A stretch of 64,000 nucleotides of DNA from Novosphingobium kaempferiae (GTDB lineage Bacteria > Pseudomonadota > Alphaproteobacteria > Sphingomonadales > Sphingomonadaceae). Shown here piece by piece: positions 53,321-61,577 of the stretch. Positions within the stretch are counted from its first letter, which is position 1. The number at the start of each line of letters is the position of its first letter. The notes under the pieces were generated by a model. It ran no database searches and was not told the origin of the DNA. It worked only from the letters and a program-made list of their open reading frames with translations. Location of the stretch: the NCBI RefSeq assembly GCF_021227995.1, contig NZ_CP089301.1, positions 620,001-684,000 of the forward strand, read 5' to 3'. Position numbers and translations under genes: made by a program.

Positions 53321-53884
53321 TCAAATCCGTGTCATCGCCACGATCGCTTCGACCACCTCGTTCGACTGGTCCAGCGGCACGAATAGCCGGGTCCTGTACT
53401 GAATGACCTCGCTGAAGGCACCGCGCGCCTTCAGCCGCTCGTGATCTTCAGGCCGGTAATTGCGGATCTCGAGCCGGCGCGTGCCATTGACCAAAGCCGG
53501 CGCCAGGATTGCGCCACCAAGGCCCGGTGTCGCGATGCCCGGTCCTTTTTGAGCGGCCGCGATCATTTCAGTGCCGGTAAGTTCGAGCTTGCCATCAAGA
53601 CCGAACGCCGACCGCAGGCCCGCACGGCATCAACCGGGATCAACCGCCCCAGGATCGACGTGCCCTCGCCATCATCGATCTGCCAGACACGAACGTCGTT
53701 TTTGTGGCAGCCGGTGCCAGACGGGAAGCAGGAGGCCGGTCGCGACACTGACGGTCTCGATTTCGACCCTCGCCTCGGTCTCGCTTGCCTCTGCCTCCCA
53801 AAGCTTTTGAAATTCATTGCGATCGATATCCTGCCAAAGGCTTGCCCGCATCGCGATCGCCTGCATGCGGGTCGCGCCGGTGTG
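53321..53884 (-). pseudogene. C-terminal remnant of a strawberry-notch-type helicase
   Basis: The minus strand reads IAMRASLWQDIDRNEFQKLWEAEA and TGLLLPVWHRLP. It then shifts frame after an extra A in a CACAAAAAC run near 53705 (NDVRVWQIDDGEGTSILGRL, IPVDAVRA), and shifts back near 53615 where a G seems lost (FGLDGKLELTGTEMIAAAQ). The tail RRLEIRNYRPEDHERLKA runs to the stop at 53321. This resembles the C-terminal end of the large SNF2-like strawberry-notch proteins of plasmids. The remaining thousand-odd residues are gone, with a stop just upstream of 53884. Confidence 0.65.
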
Positions 53885-54176
53885 GTTTCAGGCTGGTGGG
53901 AAGGGACGAGCGCAAACAGAGGGTGGGACATGGGGTCAAACTCCGGGTTGAATCTGGACCATCTCGGTCCGCCAGCCCTGCTCCCCCTTCCCTCCCAGCC
54001 GGGCTGCGGCAAAAGAGGAGGGCCGTGGCACGAGGCCGAGCCAGTCGAAGGAGCGATGCGGGAACGGCTGGATGAGGCGTTTACCGCCTATGTCAGAGCG
54101 AAATAGACTAGTGCGATCGAACGCCAAAAGCCCCGGGGCCGCAGCATCGCCACGACCCCGGAACTTTCAGGGGCGA

Positions 54177-56180
54177 TCAGGCAGCCTGGGGCAGCTCGTC
54201 CTCAGTCGGATCATGCCCCTCGACGTTCACCGCCGACAGCTCGACTTCTTCGTCAACGATTGGCACCGGGGCGTAGCGCATGACATCGGGTACCCAGGCG
54301 AGCGCCGCATCCTGGATTCCCGCTTCGACCGGCACGGTGCCTGCGAAGATCTTCTCGGCCGAGGTCGCGAGATCGTGCTTCTTCGATGCTCCATAACGAC
54401 TCGAAAGCTCCTGCCCGCCAATCTCGTCGAGATGGGCAAGGATCGCGGCCTTGCTGCTCAGGCGGTCGAAATAGTTGTTCGCGGTCGGGCGCCACCAGGC
54501 CGCGACGTCGATGTCGAGCTTGATGCCGAGATGATTGACGAAGGTGACCGCCTTGCTGTCCGCGGTGACCGCATGCAGCGTTCGGGCAACTGCCCAGGCG
54601 AGCCACGCCGCGCGCGCCTCGTCGGGAAGCGCGCAGAACGCGTCGTAGCGATGTCTGGTGTCGCCCGCCTCCGTCCAGCTGCGATCGAGCGCTTCGTCGA
54701 TCTTGCCCCATTCCTCGGCGGCCAACGTACCGCTCTGGAACCCGGTCAGGGGCGACGAGGGCTTGTCGGCCGTGAGCTCGGTCGCGAGGTCATAACCGCC
54801 CGAATGCCGGGTCGCCTTGTCGACCATCCAGAAGGTACCCAGGTCGAGGGCGAAGCGCGGATCGCTGGCGATATGGACGCGCAGCAACTCGCTCTTCATC
54901 TCAGCCAGTTCCTGCGAAAGGCGTTGACTGTAGGTGGTCTTGCCCGCTGCAGCGACGACCGCAGTCTCGACCGCATCGTAGTCCCCGCCTTCCTCGAGGT
55001 TGTTTTCGTCGGCCTCTTCCTCGACCGGCGCGATGTAAAGCTGCTCGTGGAGCCGGGGCTCTCCGTCATGACCAATGACGACATAGGCGAGCGCCCCGGC
55101 CTTCTGCTCGTCGGTCAGAATCGGCGCCGGGTTTTCGATCGAGCGATATTCCGTCTCGAGCAACTCGACATGGTTCGCCAGGTCGGCCCGGCCCTCTCCA
55201 TCGGCCTCATCCCAGGCCTCGTTGGCCGCTTCGATTTCAACCGCGAGTTGCTCGAGACGCGCCTGCTGTTCGGTGGTCAGCTCGGGCGTTTCGCCCTTGA
55301 GCGGGCGCAGATCCCAGGTCTCGTTATAGGTGACATGAGTCGCGGGGATGATCCGGACTTCCGCCAACCCCTCGCGTTCGCGCAGCGTTTCGGCCGCGAC
55401 CGCCAGCTTGTCCGCAACAAGACGATTGAGGAGGTGACCATCGATCCAGCGCTCGGTGGTCGAGTCGGAGAAGAGGTCCAAATCTACCCGGCCGCCTGCC
55501 TCGATATACGCGTCGCGTCCGACCAGCAGCGCCTTGGGATCGCTGCCGACATATGTGTCTTCGGCGAGCTGGCGTTTGATCTCGTTGACGTTGGTCCGGT
55601 AGTAGCCGTCCTTGAGCAGTTCGAAGACTTCCGCCTGCCGCGCCCGGTCGCTGTTGCTGGCGTAGGCCACCGCCACGTTCAGCGTAATCTCGCCGTTGTG
55701 CAGTGCCTCGAAGACCGGATCGGCGAGATCAGCGAGGCGAAGCCGGCTGCGAACAAAACGCTCGGTGAGACCGAAGCGCTTGGCCACGTCCTCGGGCGTC
55801 TTGCCCTCGCTTTCGATGATGTCCTGGAAGGCCCGGCATGTGTCAGCCGGATTCATGGTGAGATTGAAGAAATTCTCCTCGAGGCTGGTCTCGATCGCGT
55901 CCTTCGCGTTGCCCAGAACCAGCACGGCGAGCTGATAGTCGGCGTCGAACACGCCCTTGGCGATCAGTCGATGGACCGCATCGAGGCGGCGGCCGCCGGC
56001 AATGATACGGTAGTGCCCCTTCTTTCGCGAAACGGGCACGCCGATGAGGTTCTGGCGCACGCCCTTCGCAGCGATGTTCGCCTCGAGCTGGGCATCGGCC
56101 ACCGCATCGCTGACAGTGCGCACGTTGCTCGGCGACTTGGCGAGATTCGATGCCCGAACAAGGATAGGAAGTTGGGTCAT
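54177..56180 (-). CDS. Large ParB/RepB-family partition-like protein
   Basis: The 667-residue protein starts with a ParB N-terminal domain (VRQNLIGVPVSRKKGHYRIIAGGRRLDAV, in part GGRR), which in canonical ParB is the CTPase box, and ENFFNLTMNPADTCRAFQDI. A central helix-turn-helix follows (TPEDVAKRFGLTERFVRSRLRLADL). The long C-terminal half (residues 220-667) is acidic and unique to large plasmid ParB-like proteins. No ParA is in the window, so a partition role is uncertain; nuclease-type ParB proteins also have this layout. AGGAG precedes ATG 56180. Confidence 0.9.
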   Translation of the reverse strand: MTQLPILVRASNLAKSPSNVRTVSDAVADAQLEANIAAKGVRQNLIGVPVSRKKGHYRIIAGGRRLDAVHRLIAKGVFDADYQLAVLVLGNAKDAIETSLEENFFNLTMNPADTCRAFQDIIESEGKTPEDVAKRFGLTERFVRSRLRLADLADPVFEALHNGEITLNVAVAYASNSDRARQAEVFELLKDGYYRTNVNEIKRQLAEDTYVGSDPKALLVGRDAYIEAGGRVDLDLFSDSTTERWIDGHLLNRLVADKLAVAAETLREREGLAEVRIIPATHVTYNETWDLRPLKGETPELTTEQQARLEQLAVEIEAANEAWDEADGEGRADLANHVELLETEYRSIENPAPILTDEQKAGALAYVVIGHDGEPRLHEQLYIAPVEEEADENNLEEGGDYDAVETAVVAAAGKTTYSQRLSQELAEMKSELLRVHIASDPRFALDLGTFWMVDKATRHSGGYDLATELTADKPSSPLTGFQSGTLAAEEWGKIDEALDRSWTEAGDTRHRYDAFCALPDEARAAWLAWAVARTLHAVTADSKAVTFVNHLGIKLDIDVAAWWRPTANNYFDRLSSKAAILAHLDEIGGQELSSRYGASKKHDLATSAEKIFAGTVPVEAGIQDAALAWVPDVMRYAPVPIVDEEVELSAVNVEGHDPTEDELPQAA

Positions 56181-56213
56181 GTCGGTAGTCTCCTGGCGGT
56201 GACAGCCTGACCG

Positions 56214-57152
56214 TCAGGCCCCTTGCCGCCACCACTCCCCCACTCCCTCCCCTCCGACCCGAAGCACGTCGTTCCAGTCCTTGAAAAGTCCGGGCGGGAA
56301 CGCGGTCTCGATTGTGCGGCCCGGTCGTCCGTGAGATTGCATTGCCTTCATACTGCCGAGCACACCGGCCGGATCATTGTCGGGAAACAACATCAGCCTT
56401 GTCACGTTCGAGGGGATCGTGACTTGATGGAGGCGGTCGCTGCCAAGTGTCGCCCAGACCGGGATACCGAACAGCATCATAGCCGACAGCGCTGTCTCGA
56501 CACCTTCGGCAAGCCCCAGCTCCGAGGTGGCCTCGGCCAGCATCACCGCAGCATTTGCCGGCCGCCCCAGCGTCATGCGAGGATCCGGCAGATCGCGTGC
56601 GCGCCGCGCGTCCTTCCGATCGAAGAAGGTTCGCTGGATCGCGTGGAAGCGCTTGCTGCCGAACGCATCGACCTCGCACAAGGCGGCTATCATCGCGGGG
56701 CGATATTCGAGCGCGGAGCCGAGCCCGATCGGGGTGCGCGGATGGAAACGCAGAGCTTGGGGCAGGATCGTAATGTGGCGCCGCCGAAGGTAGAACTGCG
56801 CGGGGGTTCCGAAAATCTCTGCCGCCTCTTCCCACACTGCCAGGGCACGCCGGCGGCGCCATAACTCCGGGCTCATCCACCCGCCGGGCGCAGTTTGGTA
56901 TTCACCGCGTGAGAGGGCTTCTCCGGTTAAAGTGCGCACCGCGCGGATCACATCGCGGGTGTCGCAGCCGGCGAAACATTTAAAGAGCAAGGCTCGCTCA
57001 CCTACCCGGACCGAGAGGCTAGGTCGCCGATCATCGTGGGCAGGGCACCGGCATAGGCCTTTCCCGGGCCGCCAGGTTCCGCCAAGGCGCGTCACGATTT
57101 CGGCGCCCAGGGCTTCGAGGTCGGGATTTCTTAAAGAGCAGTGAAAGAACAT
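56214..57152 (-). CDS. CHC2 zinc-finger/Toprim primase-like protein
   Basis: The 312-residue protein has an N-terminal zinc-finger-like CRCPAHDDRRPSLSVRVG...LFKCFAGCDTRDVI, the Cys/His pattern of DnaG-type primases, and a C-terminal Toprim domain (LGLAEGVETALSAM with the acidic Glu, LMLFPDNDPAG with the DxD pair). It may prime plasmid or lagging-strand synthesis after transfer. AGGAG seven bases before ATG 57152. It lies 33 bases upstream of the ParB gene, in one operon. Confidence 0.88.
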   Translation of the reverse strand: MFFHCSLRNPDLEALGAEIVTRLGGTWRPGKGLCRCPAHDDRRPSLSVRVGERALLFKCFAGCDTRDVIRAVRTLTGEALSRGEYQTAPGGWMSPELWRRRRALAVWEEAAEIFGTPAQFYLRRRHITILPQALRFHPRTPIGLGSALEYRPAMIAALCEVDAFGSKRFHAIQRTFFDRKDARRARDLPDPRMTLGRPANAAVMLAEATSELGLAEGVETALSAMMLFGIPVWATLGSDRLHQVTIPSNVTRLMLFPDNDPAGVLGSMKAMQSHGRPGRTIETAFPPGLFKDWNDVLRVGGEGVGEWWRQGA

Positions 57153-57442
57153 GGGAACGCTCCTGTCCAGAAATGCGCCGTGCCGCCACCTCGAGCGGCG
57201 GTCCGGTGGCGATTGAAGGGTATGGAGTATCGAGGATGACCCTCAGCGCGGTGCCCACTGACAGCTGCACAAGCGGGCATCGGAAATTGCCAGGGGCGCT
57301 TCGCCAACCCTGCTGTCGGCGGTTCGCCACATGTTCGCGGACCTGGGCACCGGTTGCGGCGATGCGTGAGGTTGAATGGCGGGAGGGTCGCCGGCAGACG
57401 CACGACGCTGCTGGCTGGAAGGGGGACGGATTATGCCGCCCT

Positions 57443-57934
57443 TCAGACATCCTTTTCGCTGTCGACGCCATCAAGGGCAACAAGCGCAAGCGAGATTTCG
57501 CGCACTACGTCGCAAACGGGGATGCCGAAGCGCTGGGCAATCGTTTCGAATGTGAGTTCGTCGTGACAATGCGCGATAAAGATGGCGCGTGTCATCTTTG
57601 GCAAGCTGTCCAGGGTTTCCTGCATGCGGGCGATCTGCCTCGCCATGGGGGTGACGCTAACACGTGGACCATCGCCGGATCGGTGACCCGCCCGGCCCGG
57701 CGCATGCGGTAATGACAGTACGGTACCGATGCGCCATTGCTGCGGCGCTTTGGGTTCAGGCTTAAGGGTCGCCACTGGGCGGGCTGAAAGTGCCCTCAGC
57801 GCAGGGAGCGCGGCCTTGACACGTGATCGCATGATCTTCCGACTTCCCCGGCGGATGATATCCAGAAGGCGTCGCGGTGGTCTGACGACCGCGCGAATGT
57901 ATTTGCGCAGTATATGGCCATGCTTGGTTGTCAT
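57443..57934 (-). CDS. Sigma factor region-4-like protein
   Basis: Only the last 60 residues are conserved: ETLDSLPKMTRAIFIAHCHDELTFETIAQRFG and CDVVREISLALVALD form a sigma-70 region 4 type helix-turn-helix. The N-terminal part is basic and low-complexity and lacks region 2, so it cannot be a complete sigma factor. ATG 57934 has GGGAG seven bases upstream. It may act as a stand-alone -35-binding or sigma-like accessory protein. Confidence 0.65.
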   Translation of the reverse strand: MTTKHGHILRKYIRAVVRPPRRLLDIIRRGSRKIMRSRVKAALPALRALSARPVATLKPEPKAPQQWRIGTVLSLPHAPGRAGHRSGDGPRVSVTPMARQIARMQETLDSLPKMTRAIFIAHCHDELTFETIAQRFGIPVCDVVREISLALVALDGVDSEKDV

Positions 57935-58171
57935 GGGTGGGCTCCCGGAGAGTAAACCTACCGGTTCCGCCCCCCTTCCCTCCTGTGCCACGCTCCGTCG
58001 AAAGATATGGTTTCTGGGCAAGTAAGGATACGTGAGCTACGCCGTCCGGTATTTACCTCCGCCGGATTATGGAGTTACGTCTGAACGATAAATTTTGGTG
58101 AGCGGGAGAGAAGATAGAGTTGACCTGCAACCTGCGGCTGGCCGGGGGCAGGTCCTACGCAGGAGACCGTA

Positions 58172-58735
58172 GTGGACAAGCACGCGATGACTTGGGTCCG
58201 TGAAAATGAGGCGCTGCTGCAGCGCCTCACTCCCCGCCAGCGAGACTGCTTGCGACTGGTCGCGAACGGCTATCGAACCAAGGAGATCGCAATCAAGCTG
58301 GGGATCTCCGTCGGCGTTGCGTACAAACATATCTCTTCTGCCTGCCAGACGCTTGGTGTGCCCGCCCGCGGACAGGCGGCTCGCTACCTCGCGCTTTGGG
58401 AGCAGCAACTTTCCGAGGATGAAATGGGTAAGAAATTACCCCCCCAGTTTCTGGGTGTTTCCGATCCGGCTGATCTTCCCTCAGGTGTGACCGTCACCAA
58501 CGACGCGGACACACCTGCAATCGAGCTCACAGAGCAGCAGCAAGATCACTTCGTTGTCTCAGCTGTTCCAGGTTTGATGGACCTCGTGCCGATGCGTATT
58601 CGCGGGAGATCGCAGAATGACCTGACGACCGTCCATACCATGATCGTCATCGGCGCTATGACCCTCGGGACTATCGTCGGGGTCGGATCCGCCGCATCGC
58701 TGCTCACGGGACTGACCAGTCTGCTGCGTCCCTGA
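58172..58735 (+). CDS. Tail-anchored LuxR-type regulator
   Basis: The N-terminal LuxR-type helix-turn-helix is clear (RLTPRQRDCLRLVANGYRTKEIAIKLG, then VAYKHISSACQTLG). It has no receiver or autoinducer domain. The C-terminus carries a hydrophobic segment (VHTMIVIGAMTLGTIVGVGSAA), so the DNA-binding domain is probably held at the membrane. The start is GTG 58172, with AGGAG five to six bases upstream. Neighbours are small hypothetical and membrane genes in the same direction. Confidence 0.82.
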   Translation: MDKHAMTWVRENEALLQRLTPRQRDCLRLVANGYRTKEIAIKLGISVGVAYKHISSACQTLGVPARGQAARYLALWEQQLSEDEMGKKLPPQFLGVSDPADLPSGVTVTNDADTPAIELTEQQQDHFVVSAVPGLMDLVPMRIRGRSQNDLTTVHTMIVIGAMTLGTIVGVGSAASLLTGLTSLLRP

Positions 58736-58793
58736 GCACCTTTTCATCCAATCGCATTCGCCCGTCTCCCAAAGGAGCGGAAAAGGAGAAACC

Positions 58794-59126
58794 ATGCGTG
58801 CTCAACGCCAAGCCATTGCCCGTACGGTCGCCGAGCGACTTTTCGCCGCCGAAGACGCCCTTGATCTCGCAGTGGCCCGTATTGCCGAGTTGAACGCCGC
58901 GTTGCCTTTGGCCCGGCTTGATGGCCGGATATCAGCGATCGTCGGTCAGGATGCTATCCTGAGTTCGGCATCTGCCTTGATGCTGGTGGTCGAAACGCGC
59001 AGCAAGATCGTCGCGGCCCATGCGAACCTCAAGTATGCCAGTGACGAGATCGGGTTGCCCCCGACCAGCTATGGCGATCTCATCAAACCGAATTCGGCCG
59101 AGTTGCCACAGCTGCACGTAGTCTGA
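58794..59126 (+). CDS. Hypothetical helical protein (110 aa)
   Basis: AAAAGGAG lies upstream of ATG 58794. The helical product (IARTVAERLFAAEDALDLAVARIAELNAAL in part, LSSASALMLVVETRSKIVAAHANL) has no known family. It lies 58 bases after the LuxR-type gene and ends just before a strong GC hairpin. Confidence 0.65.
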   Translation: MRAQRQAIARTVAERLFAAEDALDLAVARIAELNAALPLARLDGRISAIVGQDAILSSASALMLVVETRSKIVAAHANLKYASDEIGLPPTSYGDLIKPNSAELPQLHVV

Positions 59127-59132
59127 AACCCA

Positions 59133-59159
59133 GGGCGGGCCGCGCAAAGCCGCCCGCCC
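59133..59159 (+). terminator. GC-rich hairpin after the hypothetical gene
   Basis: GGGCGGGC (59133-59140) pairs with GCCCGCCC (59152-59159) just after the stop at 59126 and just before the ribosome site of the next gene. There is no T-run, so it may attenuate rather than end transcription. Confidence 0.5.
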
Positions 59160-59176
59160 CTATTCCTGGGGGGTTC

Positions 59177-59617
59177 GTGACAAGACATCTCCTGTTTTTT
59201 GGGCTGCTCGCATTCAGCACGCTTTACGCGCTGATCCGAGGCGGCAGGCCGGAGCAGATCGGCGCGCTGACTCTCTTTGCGGGCGCCTGGACCAGCGCTC
59301 TGATGGTGAAGCCGGCGGGATCACGCTTCTATCAGATCGAGACCGGCATCCTCGTGACCGACGTTGCGATATGGGGTATATTTCTATGGCTTTCCATCCG
59401 AAGTACCCGCTTCTGGCCGCTTTGGATCACGGCGCTTCTTGGAGCAGAAGTGCTGGTTCACATTGGCGTTCTCTTCGCGCCCGGCTCGGACTGGGCGGCC
59501 TACATGACAGCTGCGGCGATGTGGAGCTGGATCGCACAGGTCCTTCTGCTCGTGGCAACCCGGCGGCACTGCAGACGGTTGGGTCTGTGGGGTGCCGACG
59601 CATCCTGGAAGACCTGA
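59177..59617 (+). CDS. Four-helix membrane protein (146 aa)
   Basis: From GTG 59177 (GGGGGG upstream) the product has about four membrane segments: LLFFGLLAFSTLYALI, IGALTLFAGAWTSALMV, VAIWGIFLWLSI, and WITALLGAEVLVHIGVLF with WSWIAQVLLLVATR. No family is assigned. Its 3' end overlaps the RadC-like gene. Confidence 0.7.
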   Translation: MTRHLLFFGLLAFSTLYALIRGGRPEQIGALTLFAGAWTSALMVKPAGSRFYQIETGILVTDVAIWGIFLWLSIRSTRFWPLWITALLGAEVLVHIGVLFAPGSDWAAYMTAAAMWSWIAQVLLLVATRRHCRRLGLWGADASWKT

Positions 59618-60192
59618 TCGGCATCACTCACCCCGAGCATGCCGGATTCATGTCTTCACAGTTGCTGGGCAGGTTCGGTTCACTGGGAGGTACGCTGGCC
59701 GCGCGGCGCCGCGACCGCACGATGATCCTGGGTGATGCGAGCATGGTCAAAGAGACGTTTCAGCGCGTATCCGCCGCCGTCCGACACCTGCTGCGAGACC
59801 AGATCGCAGCCCGCCCCCTGCTTCCAGGCGACACGCATGTGGTGAATTATTTGCGCGGTGTGATGGCATTCGATCCCGTCGAACAATTCCGGATACTTTT
59901 CCTGAATGCAAGCAACGAACTCATCGCGGACGAAGTGATGGCCGTCGGAAAGGTTTCGGCAGTGCACGTCTATCCACGCGAGGTCATGAAACGATGTATT
60001 GAGCTGGGAGCGACCGCCATCATCCTTGCACACAACCGACCGTCGGGAAATCCGGAACCCTTACAGATCGATCGTGATACAACGGGTCGCATCGCTCAGG
60101 CAGCAAGGTCTCTCGACATTATCATCCACGACCACTTTATCGTCGCGCGGGGCGGCGTGGTAAGTTTCCGGCGTGCCGGATATCTGAAATGA
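59587..60192 (+). CDS. RadC/DUF2466 homologue with altered JAMM motif
   Basis: The 201-residue protein has the RadC layout: a short N-terminal helical region (CRRILEDLIGITHPEHAG) and an MPN/JAMM-like domain (RILFLNASNELIADEVMAVG, VYPREVMKRCIELGATAIIL, SLDIIIHDHFIVARGGVVSF). The metal motif reads HNRPSGNPEPLQID, where RadC proteins have HNHPSGDPxPSxxD, so one zinc-ligand His is Arg. GTG 59587 overlaps the membrane gene by 31 bases. RadC proteins are common on plasmids; their function is unresolved. Confidence 0.82.
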   Translation: MGCRRILEDLIGITHPEHAGFMSSQLLGRFGSLGGTLAARRRDRTMILGDASMVKETFQRVSAAVRHLLRDQIAARPLLPGDTHVVNYLRGVMAFDPVEQFRILFLNASNELIADEVMAVGKVSAVHVYPREVMKRCIELGATAIILAHNRPSGNPEPLQIDRDTTGRIAQAARSLDIIIHDHFIVARGGVVSFRRAGYLK

Positions 60193-60304
60193 ACGGGCCA
60201 CTTTTCTCGCCTCCACCGCCTTGTTGCGGCTGCGCTGTCGCCTGGCACTTGCTGTCAGATCGCCGGGACCAACACCTGCCACATATCAGGACAGTGGCGT
60301 GGAA

Positions 60305-61048
60305 ATGATAGGAGCGACGCCTTTGCCGGACGGGGGCACGCGGGATGACCACCTCTCGTCACAGGCGCGCGCAGCAATTTGCCGATTAATGCTGCAGTTC
60401 GAGGAGGAAGTGGGCAAGCGCATGGGTCCGGTCCTCTCCGCGAAACCATATTTCTATTCCCTGTTCAGCATCTACCTCGCCGAACTGGAGGGACGAAAGC
60501 TCTTCCAGGCCTGCCTGACGGTCGACGAGGTTGCCTCGAAGGCGCATCGCCGTGCGGGACGGCTCGAAGAGCTGGGTGCCATCAGAAGAACTGGAGATAC
60601 CCTCGATCACCGACGTACTGATCTTAGTCTAACACCCCCTATGCGCCAAGCCCTGGCGCCGTTGATCGATCGGGTAGCGGCAGACAGCATGCAGATTGCC
60701 AGCCTCTTGCAGGACGGCAGCGGGGCACCGAGCGCCTTGATACCGAAATGCCGTGCGTGGTATCGGTTCCACGATGCTACGGAATTTGGACCGAGTGACA
60801 TGACGATAGTGCGGGGCAAGGTTATCGCGGGCGGACGCATTGCGTTGCCTGCGGAGATGCGGCGAGCGCTCGGCCTTGAAAACGGCGATACCGTGCTTTT
60901 CGAGCTTCAAGGCGATGAAGTCAGGATCAGACCCGCCAAGTCCGCATTGCGACGCGTTCAGGAGCGGCTGCGCTCGTTTGCTCCCGACGACGGGCTGGTT
61001 TCGCAGGAATTCATTGCAGAGCGCCGGGCCGAAGCTGCGCGTGCCTGA
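60305..61048 (+). CDS. Fusion of a winged-helix-like region and an AbrB-type antitoxin
   Basis: Residues 1-150 form a helical MarR-like segment (RAAICRLMLQFEEEVGKRMG, FSIYLAELEGRKLFQACLTVDEVASKAHRRAGRLEELG in part). Residues 166-247 form a full VapB/AbrB antitoxin (MTIVRGKVIAGGRIALPAEM, RRALGLENGDTVLFELQGDEV). The two are in one open frame from ATG 60305; an internal ATG at 60800 would give the antitoxin alone. The frame ends within the VapC start region, so toxin and antitoxin are coupled. Confidence 0.75.
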   Translation: MIGATPLPDGGTRDDHLSSQARAAICRLMLQFEEEVGKRMGPVLSAKPYFYSLFSIYLAELEGRKLFQACLTVDEVASKAHRRAGRLEELGAIRRTGDTLDHRRTDLSLTPPMRQALAPLIDRVAADSMQIASLLQDGSGAPSALIPKCRAWYRFHDATEFGPSDMTIVRGKVIAGGRIALPAEMRRALGLENGDTVLFELQGDEVRIRPAKSALRRVQERLRSFAPDDGLVSQEFIAERRAEAARA

Positions 61049-61058
61049 GCCGTTGACC

Positions 61059-61454
61059 ATGCCGACGCCTGAGCCGGTATATGTGCTGGATGCCTCGGCG
61101 CTGCTCTGCCTGCTGTTTGGCGAGCCGGGCTGTGAGCAGGTGGAGGAGCGACTGAGCGGCGCCTTAGTGTCAGCGGTAAGCTATCATGAAGTCTTGATAA
61201 CGCTGATCGATCGCGGCGTCGAGGCGGAGGAAGCCCGATTGCTGCTCGGCGAACTCGATATCGACATCGTTGCGGTGGATCGCGAGCAGGCCGATACAGG
61301 AGCCATGCTTCGCGGCGCGACACGCGGGATTGCACTGTCGCTCGGCGATCGGTCCTGCCTCGCCTTGGCACTGTCGCGCGCAGCAGTGGCGGTCACCGTT
61401 GACAGTTCTTGGGCTGCCCTTGAAATCGGCATCGCGATCGAGGCTGTGCAGTGA
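61059..61454 (+). CDS. vapC: PIN-domain toxin (VapC-like)
   Basis: The 131-residue protein has the PIN acidic residues: VLDASALLCLLFGEPG (first Asp), SAVSYHEVLITLI (Glu), LSLGDRSCLALALS (Asp) and VTVDSSWAAL (last Asp). VapC toxins cleave RNA. ATG 61059 lies 10 bases after the antitoxin stop; GTG 61041 in the same frame overlaps it and is an alternative. The pair forms a standard antitoxin-toxin locus apart from the antitoxin's extra N-terminal domain. Confidence 0.88.
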   Translation: MPTPEPVYVLDASALLCLLFGEPGCEQVEERLSGALVSAVSYHEVLITLIDRGVEAEEARLLLGELDIDIVAVDREQADTGAMLRGATRGIALSLGDRSCLALALSRAAVAVTVDSSWAALEIGIAIEAVQ

Positions 61455-61577
61455 CAGGACGACAGCCATAACGCAAAGCCAGAGATTAAGTCACCCTGCT
61501 GCGTTAGCGAAACTTTTTCCGCCTCGAGCAGCGGCGCCCGGGCGGGGGGCATCTGCGCCTAGTGTCTTACACCTTTC

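Noticed and set aside
54072..56210. 712-codon plus-strand frame opposite the ParB gene
   Set aside because: Antisense shadow; longer than the real gene only because of GC-rich codon bias.
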